Of a DNA stretch of 64,000 nt, positions 8,325 through 14,598 are shown piece by piece. The notes under the pieces were generated by a model. That model made no database searches, had not been told where the DNA came from, and was given only the letters and a program-made list of their open reading frames with translations. The DNA comes from Agrococcus pavilionensis RW1 (GTDB lineage Bacteria; Actinomycetota; Actinomycetes; Actinomycetales; Microbacteriaceae): assembly GCF_000400485.1 (NCBI RefSeq), contig NZ_ASHR01000014.1, positions 186,001-250,000 of the forward strand, in the 5' to 3' direction. Both the position numbers and the translations under genes were made by a program. Position 1 is the first letter of the stretch, and every line of letters begins with the position of its first letter.

Positions 8325-9083
8325 ATGCCGAGAACCATCGTGCTCATGCCGACGTACGACGAGCGCGAAGCGCTGCCGGTCACGGCCGACCGGCTGCTCG
8401 CGGCCGTCCCCGACGTCACGCTGCTCGTCATCGACGACGGCAGCCCCGACGGCACGGGCGACGTGGCGGACGCGATGGCCGCGGTCGACGCGCGCGTGCG
8501 CGTGCTGCACCGCTCGAGCAAGCAGGGCCTCGGAGCCGCGTACCTCGCGGGCATGCGGCTCGCGATCGACGAGGGCTTCGACCTCGTCGTCGAGATGGAT
8601 GCGGACGGCTCGCACCCCGCGGATGCGCTGCCCGCGATGCTCGCGGCCGCCGAGCGCGCCGACCTCGTGATCGGCTCGCGCTGGGTGCCCGGTGGCGGGA
8701 TCGTCGACTGGCCGGCGCACCGGCAGCTCATCAGCCGTGCGGGCACGCGCTACGCGCAGCTCGCGCTCGGCATCGACGTCGCCGACATGACCGCCGGCTA
8801 CCGCGTCTACCGCGCCGAGCTGCTGCGCGAGATGCTCGCGTGCGAGATCTCGAGCCAGGGCTACTGCTTCCAGATCGACATGACGCGTCGCGCGGCCGAC
8901 CTCGGCGCGCGCATCGAAGAGGTGCCGATCACCTTCCGCGAGCGCGAGCTCGGCCGCTCGAAGATGTCGAGCGGCATCATCGTCGAGGCGCTCGTGCGCA
9001 CGACGGCGTGGGGCATCGGCCGGCGGTTCGGCCAGCTGCGCTCGAGCGCCGAGGCGGTCAGGCGAACGCCGACGCTCCGGTGA
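8325..9083 (+). CDS. Polyprenol monophosphomannose synthase-like GT2 enzyme
   Basis: The 252-residue protein matches the actinobacterial Ppm1 catalytic domain/DPM1 family, which moves mannose from GDP-mannose to polyprenyl phosphate to give the donor for lipoglycan and protein mannosylation. Motifs are VLMPTYDEREALPVTADRLL, IDDGSPDGTGD, the metal-binding EMDADGSHPADALPAML, IGSRWVPGGGIVDWP and ITFRERELGRSKMS, a C-terminal FxxR-type signature. No transmembrane part or fused acyltransferase is present. A TACGAT -10 candidate at 8292-8297 and a GGACGGAG ribosome site precede the ATG. Its 3' end overlaps the convergent acyl-CoA dehydrogenase gene by 26 nt. Confidence 0.85.
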   Translation: MPRTIVLMPTYDEREALPVTADRLLAAVPDVTLLVIDDGSPDGTGDVADAMAAVDARVRVLHRSSKQGLGAAYLAGMRLAIDEGFDLVVEMDADGSHPADALPAMLAAAERADLVIGSRWVPGGGIVDWPAHRQLISRAGTRYAQLALGIDVADMTAGYRVYRAELLREMLACEISSQGYCFQIDMTRRAADLGARIEEVPITFRERELGRSKMSSGIIVEALVRTTAWGIGRRFGQLRSSAEAVRRTPTLR

Positions 9084-10236
9084 TCGCCTTGCCGACGATG
9101 AGCGAGTTCATCTGGGCGGTGCCCTCGTAGGTGTAGAGCGCCTCGGCGTCGACGAAGAAGCGCGCGACGTCGAAGTCGGTCACGATGCCGTTGCCGCCGC
9201 ACACCTCGCGGCACCACGCGACGACCTCGCGCATGCGCGCCGTCGTGTAGGCCTTCGCGAGCGCCGAGTGCGCGTCGCCCTGGCGGCCCTCGTCGAGCAT
9301 GCGCGAGACCTGCACGCACAGCGCGATCGACGCGGTGATGTGCCCGAGCGACTTCGCGAGCAGGTCCTGCACGAGCTGGTGCGCCGCGATGGGCTTGCCG
9401 AACTGGGTGCGCTCGGTCGTGTAGCGCACCGCCGCCTCGTAGGCGCCGACCATGACGCCGACCGCGCTCCACGCGACCTCGGCGCGCGTGAGGCGCAGCA
9501 CGCGCGCGGTGTCGCGGAAGCTCGAGGCGCCCTGCAGCCGCATCGACTCGGGCACGCGCACGCCGTCGAGCACGATGTGGCCGTTCTGCACCATCCGCAG
9601 CGAGATCTTGCGCTCGATCTTGGAGACCGAGTAGCCCTCGCTCGACGTGGGCACGATGAAGCCCTTCACCTCGCCGTCGGCGTCGTCGCGCGCCCACACG
9701 ACGACGACGTCGGCGTGGGTCGCGTTGCCGATCCAGCGCTTCTCGCCGTCGAGCACCCACTCGTCGCCGTCCCGCCGCGCGGTCGTCGCGAGGCCCTTCG
9801 ACGCATCCGAGCCTGAGCGCGGCTCGGTGAGCCCGAACGCGCCGATCACGGAGCAGTCGGCGAGCCGCGGGAGCCACTCGGCGCGCTGCTCGGGGGATCC
9901 CGCGACGCCGATCGAGCCGCATACGAGGCCGTTCTGCACGGCGGCGAAGGTCGAGACGGATGCGTCGACGCGGCTCATCTCGAGCGCGATCCAGCCGCGG
10001 TAGACGGCCGAGCTCTCGAATCGCGCCGACTCGGCCCACGCGGGGCCGATGACGCCGAGCGCGGCGATGCCGGGGATGAGGTGCATCGGGAACGCGTCGG
10101 CGTGCCAGTGCTCGTCGATCTCGGGCCGCACGCGCGTCTCCATGAACTCGCGGATCTCGGCGAGCGAGGCCTGCTCGGCGGCGGTGAGGTCGTGCGCGAA
10201 GCCGTAGAAGTCGCTCTCGAGCGGCGTGAAGTCCAT
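9058..10236 (-). CDS. Acyl-CoA dehydrogenase (glutaryl-CoA-dehydrogenase-like)
   Basis: The 392-residue flavoenzyme oxidises an acyl-CoA and passes electrons to ETF. Visible motifs are FGLTEPRSGSDASKGLATTA (FAD and substrate site), GEKRWIGNATHADVVVVWA, RTQFGKPIAAHQLVQDLLAK and VCGGNGIVTDFDVARFFVD, then TYEGTAQMNSLIVGKAITG, whose Glu is in the position of the catalytic base. The TYEGT context and overall length most resemble glutaryl-CoA dehydrogenases, but the substrate is not certain. I chose the ATG at 10236 because a GGGAG site lies just upstream; a longer frame reaching 10362 has no family similarity. A TAGCGT -10 candidate is at 10269-10274 (minus). It is not obviously linked to its glycan neighbours. 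Confidence 0.87.
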   Translation of the reverse strand: MDFTPLESDFYGFAHDLTAAEQASLAEIREFMETRVRPEIDEHWHADAFPMHLIPGIAALGVIGPAWAESARFESSAVYRGWIALEMSRVDASVSTFAAVQNGLVCGSIGVAGSPEQRAEWLPRLADCSVIGAFGLTEPRSGSDASKGLATTARRDGDEWVLDGEKRWIGNATHADVVVVWARDDADGEVKGFIVPTSSEGYSVSKIERKISLRMVQNGHIVLDGVRVPESMRLQGASSFRDTARVLRLTRAEVAWSAVGVMVGAYEAAVRYTTERTQFGKPIAAHQLVQDLLAKSLGHITASIALCVQVSRMLDEGRQGDAHSALAKAYTTARMREVVAWCREVCGGNGIVTDFDVARFFVDAEALYTYEGTAQMNSLIVGKAITGASAFA

Positions 10237-10305
10237 GGTGCTCCCGTCAGGATCAGCGGTCGCTCCGCACGCTAGGCCAGCGGGGGCCGTCCGGCCGCCC
10301 GTTGG

Positions 10306-10311
10306 TAGCCT
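10306..10311 (+). promoter_or_regulatory. -10 hexamer TAGCCT upstream of manA
   Basis: TAGCCT predicts a transcription start near 10318 and a short leader of about 25 nt carrying GAAGGAG before the manA GTG. The divergent acyl-CoA dehydrogenase gene has its own candidate (TAGCGT, 10269-10274, minus strand). Confidence 0.45.
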
Positions 10312-10342
10312 CGACCCAACTGTGCCCGAAGGAGCCGCCCCC

Positions 10343-11467
10343 GTGCTTGTGCGCATCACCAACGAGCCCCGCGACTACGCGTGGGGCAGCGCGTCGGCGA
10401 TCCCCGACTACCTCGGCGTGCCGACGATCGGGCGACCGCAGGCCGAGCTGTGGCTCGGCGCCCACCCCGGGTGCCCGTCGCGCGTCGACGGCAGGCCGCT
10501 CGACGAGGTGCTCGACGACGCGGGCGTCGAGCAGCCCGGGATGCTGCTCAAGGTGCTCGCGGCCGCCGCGCCGCTCTCGCTCCAGGCGCACCCCGACGCG
10601 GCGCAGGCCGCCGAGGGCTTCGCGCGCGAGGACGCCGCGGGGCTGCCGCGCGATGCGCCGACGCGCACGTACCGCGACCCGCACGCGAAGCCCGAGCTGC
10701 TCGTGGCCGTCACGCGGTTCGAGGCACTGAGCGGCTTCCGCCCCCTCGACGCGTCGCTGCCGGTGCTCGACGCGCTCGCGGCGCTCGACGAGCGCGTGGC
10801 CCCGTTCGCCGAGCGCGTGCGGGCCTCCCTCGAGCGCGCGGTCGGGTGGATGCTCGCCGGCGGCGAGGAGGCGCGCTCGGTCGTGCGCGGCATCGTCGCG
10901 GCCGCCGAGCGGCTGCCCGCGGGGCTCGAGGCCGAGCGCGACACCGTGCGCCGGCTCGAGGCCGCATCCCCCGGCGATCCCGCCATCGCGATCGCGCTGC
11001 TGCTGCACCGCCTCTCGCTCGAGCCGGGGGAGGCGCTCTTCCTCGCGGCGGGCAACCTGCACGCCTACCTCGAGGGCCTCGGCATCGAGCTCATGGGGCC
11101 GAGCGACAACGTGCTCCGCGGCGGGCTCACCCCGAAGCACGTCGACCGCGACGAGCTGCTGCGCATCCTCGACTTCACGCCGCTCGACGACCCGAGGCTC
11201 GCTCCCGTCGAGCTGCCCGGCGCGACCGCCTGGCGTCCCGATGCACCGTTCGAGCTGCGGCGCGTGCGCGGCCGGCACCGCGCCTCGGCCGAGCAGGCGA
11301 TCGTGCTCGCCGTCGCGCCGCTCTCGATCGTCGCGGGCGGCGAGCGGCTCGAGCTCGCGCGCGGCGAGGCCGCCTTCGTCGCGGGCGCGAGCGAGCTCGA
11401 GCTCGAGGGCGATGACGCGTGGGCGGCGCTCGCGGGCGCCGCGCCCGACCGTAGGATCGCCCCGTGA
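10343..11467 (+). CDS. manA: Mannose-6-phosphate isomerase, class I
   Basis: The 374-residue enzyme interconverts fructose-6-phosphate and mannose-6-phosphate, feeding GDP-mannose synthesis together with manB at 19.8 kb. Class I features are PRDYAWGSASAIPDYLG, the zinc-site segment SLQAHPDAAQAAEGFARE, YRDPHAKPELLVAVTRFEAL, FLAAGNLHAYLEGLGIELMG and DNVLRGGLTPKHVD. The length suits the family. The start is the GTG at 10343, set by GAAGGAG at 10328-10334; a GTG at 10322 in the same frame is less well supported. The stop overlaps the GTG of the following glycosyltransferase (GTGA), so the two are co-translated. Confidence 0.93.
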   Translation: MLVRITNEPRDYAWGSASAIPDYLGVPTIGRPQAELWLGAHPGCPSRVDGRPLDEVLDDAGVEQPGMLLKVLAAAAPLSLQAHPDAAQAAEGFAREDAAGLPRDAPTRTYRDPHAKPELLVAVTRFEALSGFRPLDASLPVLDALAALDERVAPFAERVRASLERAVGWMLAGGEEARSVVRGIVAAAERLPAGLEAERDTVRRLEAASPGDPAIAIALLLHRLSLEPGEALFLAAGNLHAYLEGLGIELMGPSDNVLRGGLTPKHVDRDELLRILDFTPLDDPRLAPVELPGATAWRPDAPFELRRVRGRHRASAEQAIVLAVAPLSIVAGGERLELARGEAAFVAGASELELEGDDAWAALAGAAPDRRIAP

Positions 11468-12690
11468 CCCTCGTGCTGACGATGATGGTGCGCGACGAGG
11501 CCGACATCATCGCGGCGACGCTCGAGCACCACCTCGCGGAGGGGGTCGACCGCATCCTCGTCACCGACAACGCATCCGTCGACGGCACGCGCGAGCTCCT
11601 GCGCGAGTACGAGGCGGTCGCGCCCGTGACCGTCTTCGACGACCCGGAGCACCGCAAGCAGCAGGGCGAGGTCGTCACCCGGATGGCGAGGCTCGCGCAC
11701 ACCGAGTTCGGTGCCGACTGGGTCGTGAACGGCGACGCGGACGAGTTCGTCGTCGCGCGCGACGCGTCGCTCACGCTCCGCGAGGCCTTCGAGCGCATGC
11801 CGCGCGAGCTCGGCGCGTTCGACGTGCCGGTCGTCAACCTCGTGGGGCCGATGGCGCGCCGCGGCAGCGGCATCCGGCGGCTGCGCTACCGCGACGAGCG
11901 CTCCGACGAGCAGCTGCGCGCCGCGGGCGTGCTGTCGCACCCGACGCCGAACGCGATCCACGTCGGCTCGCCCGACGTCGAGGTCGCGCAGGGCAACCAC
12001 TTCACCTCGATCGAGCAGCACGGCGAGGTGCCCGAGGCGCTCGCGCTCGAGGTGCTCCACCTGCCATGGCGGTCGATCGACCAGCTGTCGCGGAAGACCG
12101 AGAACATGGGGCGCGGGTACGAGGCGAGCCCGCACTTGCGCCCGTCGCCCCGGCACCACGGCATGCGCGACTGGCGCAGGCTCCAGGCCGGCGTGCTCGA
12201 CGACTTCCTCGCCCTGCGGAGCCCGACGGGGGCCGAGCTCGAGGCCGGCGGCTTCGTGGCCGACGACGGCCTGCGCGAGCGGCTCGAGCGGCTCGTCGGC
12301 TCCGCGGTGCTGCCGGCGCTGCTGCGCGCGAGCCTCGACGACACGGACGACGACGTGCTCTCGGACGAGGACGTCGAGGCGAAGCGCGCGCTCGCCCGCG
12401 CGATCCGCGACGCGGAGGAGCCCCTCTACCGGGAGCTCACGGGCCTGCGGATGCACGCCGACGGCCTCGAGCGCGCGCGCGACGAGATCGCCGCCGAGCG
12501 CGACGAGCAGGCGCGTCGCCGCACGGAGGAGAGTGCCGCGGCGCAAGCGCTCGTCGCCGCCCAGGCGGCCGAGCTCGATCGGGTCCGCGCCGAGCTCGCC
12601 GCCGTGCGAGTGCGGCTCGACCGGTTCGAGCAGCACGCGCTCATGCGCGCCGCTCGACGGCTGCGCCGGGCGCTGCCGCGGCGCTCGTAG
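11464..12690 (+). CDS. GT2/GT92-like glycosyltransferase with C-terminal coiled coil
   Basis: The 408-residue protein has an N-terminal nucleotide-sugar domain of the DUF4422/GT92-like GT2 type: LTMMVRDEADIIAATLEHHL, RILVTDNASVDGTRELL and the metal-binding VVNGDADEFVVARD. After about residue 320 it becomes a long charged helix (GLERARDEIAAERDEQARRR and onward to residue 390), a probable coiled coil, and it ends in a short basic tail (RRLRRALPRRS). The GTG start overlaps the manA stop, and a TAGGAT hexamer (11452-11457) ends 6 nt before it, so it may also be made from its own leaderless mRNA. Substrate is unknown. Confidence 0.8.
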   Translation: MTLVLTMMVRDEADIIAATLEHHLAEGVDRILVTDNASVDGTRELLREYEAVAPVTVFDDPEHRKQQGEVVTRMARLAHTEFGADWVVNGDADEFVVARDASLTLREAFERMPRELGAFDVPVVNLVGPMARRGSGIRRLRYRDERSDEQLRAAGVLSHPTPNAIHVGSPDVEVAQGNHFTSIEQHGEVPEALALEVLHLPWRSIDQLSRKTENMGRGYEASPHLRPSPRHHGMRDWRRLQAGVLDDFLALRSPTGAELEAGGFVADDGLRERLERLVGSAVLPALLRASLDDTDDDVLSDEDVEAKRALARAIRDAEEPLYRELTGLRMHADGLERARDEIAAERDEQARRRTEESAAAQALVAAQAAELDRVRAELAAVRVRLDRFEQHALMRAARRLRRALPRRS

Positions 12691-12693
12691 CAC

Positions 12694-12732
12694 CGCGACA
12701 CGCCGCGGCGCGACGGTCCCACGCGACACGCC
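12694..12732 (+). repeat. Two exact 11-bp direct repeats upstream of whiB
   Basis: CGCGACACGCC occurs at 12694-12704 and again at 12722-12732, with starts 28 bp apart, directly ahead of the candidate whiB promoters. Such spaced repeats can be activator or repressor sites; no regulator is assigned. Confidence 0.4.
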
Positions 12733-12737
12733 ACGCC

Positions 12738-12780
12738 TATGATCGCCGACTTGACGCGGCGCGAACTACACCGATGTAAT
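12738..12780 (+). promoter_or_regulatory. Tandem candidate promoters of the whiB gene
   Basis: A TATGAT hexamer (12738-12743) may be one -10. A second promoter reads TTGACG (12751-12756), an 18-bp spacer, then TGTAAT (12775-12780), close to the sigma-70 consensus. A small inverted repeat, TACA-N4-TGTA (12767-12778), covers the second -10. The predicted leader before the ATG at 12826 is about 40 nt. Confidence 0.5.
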
Positions 12781-12825
12781 TGTCCGCAGCGGGCCCGGCC
12801 GGGGGCCGCAGAACCGGGGGACGCC

Positions 12826-13194
12826 ATGCGAGAGGGACAGCAGCGCAACGACGCGCCGACGCACCGACAGCACTCGATCACGAACGGCGGTCTGCACCGC
12901 CCGATCCCGGACGACTGGTTCGTCGACCCCGTCGAGCTCGGCGTGCCCGGCGCGCGTCGCGCGGCCGAGGTCGACAGCGCGCTGGCGTGGCAGGCCGACG
13001 CGCTGTGCGCCGAGACCGACCCGGAGGCGTTCTTCCCCGAGAAGGGCGGCTCGACGCGCGACGCGAAGCGCATCTGCGAGTCCTGCGAGGTGCGCGCGGA
13101 GTGCCTCGAGTACGCGCTCGAGAACGACGAGCGCTTCGGCATCTGGGGCGGCCTCTCCGAGCGGGAGCGCCGGAAGCTCCGCAAGCTCGCCTGA
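12826..13194 (+). CDS. whiB: WhiB-family iron-sulfur transcription factor (WhiB2/WhmD-like)
   Basis: The 122-residue protein has the four cluster-binding cysteines C61, C84, C87 and C93 in the C-x22-C-x2-C-x5-C arrangement, followed by the GIWGGLSERERRKLRK turn and basic DNA-contact tail. The long N-terminus, TDPEAFFPEKGGSTRDAK and the envelope-sugar context point to the WhiB2/WhmD branch, which is tied to septation and cell division in mycobacteria and sporulation in Streptomyces. I chose the ATG at 12826 because GGGGGA precedes it; the upstream ATG at 12739 lies inside the promoter. WhiB proteins bind a 4Fe-4S cluster and usually act with the primary sigma factor. Confidence 0.93.
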   Translation: MREGQQRNDAPTHRQHSITNGGLHRPIPDDWFVDPVELGVPGARRAAEVDSALAWQADALCAETDPEAFFPEKGGSTRDAKRICESCEVRAECLEYALENDERFGIWGGLSERERRKLRKLA

Positions 13195-13253
13195 TCGCCC
13201 CGCAGCTCGCGGTCGCCGCCGCACCCGCGAGCGCCGCATGGCACGATGGATCG

Positions 13254-14534
13254 GTGCACCATCAGCGCCGCCGCGCCGTCCTCGCCACCTGGGTGGTGGT
13301 CCACACGGCGGCAGGCGACGCGGTCCGGAACCTCATCGGCTACCCAGCGTGGGGGGCCCTCATCGTGGCGACGATCGTATGGGTCGTCATCGAGCTCGTG
13401 CTCCTGCGGGTGCGGCTCTCGCGGGTGCCGCGATCGATCGCGATGTTCACGGCGCTCGCCGTCGCCTCGGCCGCGTGGGCGATCTCCCCGGGCGCGAGCC
13501 TGCTCGGCTCGATCGGCCTCATGGGGATGGTCGCGAGCGCCATCTTCATCGCCGCGCTGCCGTACCGGCTCATCCTCGCGGTCTTCCACTGGAGCCTGCA
13601 GGGACTGCTGCTCGGATCGCTCGCGTTCGAGCTGCTCGTCGCGGTCGTGCTGCGGGGACCGCTCTTCCCGCTCTGGTCCGACTACCCGCCCGGCACGACG
13701 CTCGAGTTCGCGTGGTCCGGTGGACTGCTCCTGCGCGGCGAGCGCATCCAGGGCCTCATGGGCAACGCCAACCTGCTCGCGATGGTCGCGCTCGTCGCGC
13801 TCATCGTTGCGGTGTGCCGAGCCGTCGCGCGGCTCGATCGCCTCTGGCCGATCTGGGTGCTGCTGCCGGCGATCACGCTCGCGCTCGCGCGCAGCGCGAC
13901 CGTCACGTTCGCGCTGCTCGCGGTCGCGATCATCGGCGGGCTCATCGTCGCGTGGGTGCGCTGGCGGGGCGCCGCGTTCTACCGGATCTTCGCGATCGTC
14001 ATCGCCGCGGGGCTCGTCGCGATCGGCCTCATCATCGCGAACTGGCCGCACGTCGCCGAGTTCCTCAACCGCGATGCCGACCTCACGGGCCGCTTCGACA
14101 TCTGGGGGCGCGTCGTCGACCTCGCGCTCTCGAGCCCCGTCGTCGGCGTCGGCTACCTCGGGTACTGGCAGCCGTGGGTGCCGCCGTTCGACGTGCTCGG
14201 CCGGGTGGGCGACGTCGCCTACCTGCAGGCGCACAACGTGTGGCTCGACGTCTTCATGCAGCTCGGCATCGTCGGGGTCATCCTGTGGGCGGCGATGCAG
14301 TGGCGCGCGATGGTCAACTGCCTCGGCGCGATGTACCGCTCGCGGCCCGAGGAGTACGCGATGAACGCGGCCCCGCTGCTGCTGTGGGTGGCGTTCTTCG
14401 TGCAGGGCCTCGCCGAGTCGCGCCCGTGGATCGAGTACGGCATGATCCTGCTGCTCATCCTCACGATCGGGCGCCGACGCAGGGAGATCGTGCCGCGCGC
14501 GCCCGAGACGGTCGCGATCAGCACCGTCGGCTGA
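13254..14534 (+). CDS. O-antigen-ligase-like membrane protein
   Basis: This 426-residue protein has about 11 transmembrane segments and the Wzy_C signature region: RIQGLMGNANLLAMVALVAL, then the extracytoplasmic loop TGRFDIWGRVVDLALSSP, VVGVGYLGYWQPW and LQAHNVWLDVFMQLGIVGV. Members polymerise or ligate undecaprenyl-linked glycans at the outer face of the membrane. The start is the GTG at 13254; a CACGAT hexamer ends 6 nt before it, which fits a leaderless start. It lies between whiB and the large GT2-membrane gene, so it probably belongs to the envelope polysaccharide pathway of this locus. Its glycan substrate is unknown. Confidence 0.83.
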   Translation: MHHQRRRAVLATWVVVHTAAGDAVRNLIGYPAWGALIVATIVWVVIELVLLRVRLSRVPRSIAMFTALAVASAAWAISPGASLLGSIGLMGMVASAIFIAALPYRLILAVFHWSLQGLLLGSLAFELLVAVVLRGPLFPLWSDYPPGTTLEFAWSGGLLLRGERIQGLMGNANLLAMVALVALIVAVCRAVARLDRLWPIWVLLPAITLALARSATVTFALLAVAIIGGLIVAWVRWRGAAFYRIFAIVIAAGLVAIGLIIANWPHVAEFLNRDADLTGRFDIWGRVVDLALSSPVVGVGYLGYWQPWVPPFDVLGRVGDVAYLQAHNVWLDVFMQLGIVGVILWAAMQWRAMVNCLGAMYRSRPEEYAMNAAPLLLWVAFFVQGLAESRPWIEYGMILLLILTIGRRRREIVPRAPETVAISTVG

Positions 14535-14586
14535 CCGATCGCGCGGCACACCGGCGCCAACCCGGAGGCACGGCGAGCCGCGCGCC

Positions 14587-14592
14587 TAGCCT
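14587..14592 (+). promoter_or_regulatory. -10 hexamer TAGCCT, leaderless promoter of the 924-residue GT2 protein
   Basis: TAGCCT is followed by 6 nt and the GTG at 14599. No ribosome site is visible, which fits initiation at the 5' end of the mRNA. Confidence 0.55.
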
Positions 14593-14598
14593 TGCCGG

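Noticed and set aside
10237-10362. N-terminal extension of the acyl-CoA dehydrogenase to 10362
   Set aside because: The extra residues are low-complexity and cover the manA promoter; ATG 10236 has a proper ribosome site.
12767-12778. BldD or BldM binding site at the whiB promoter
   Set aside because: TACA-N4-TGTA is a real inverted repeat but does not fit the BldD consensus, so no regulator is named.
12739-12825. Longer N-terminus for the WhiB protein starting at ATG 12739
   Set aside because: This ATG lies inside the candidate promoter region and has no ribosome site; ATG 12826 has one.
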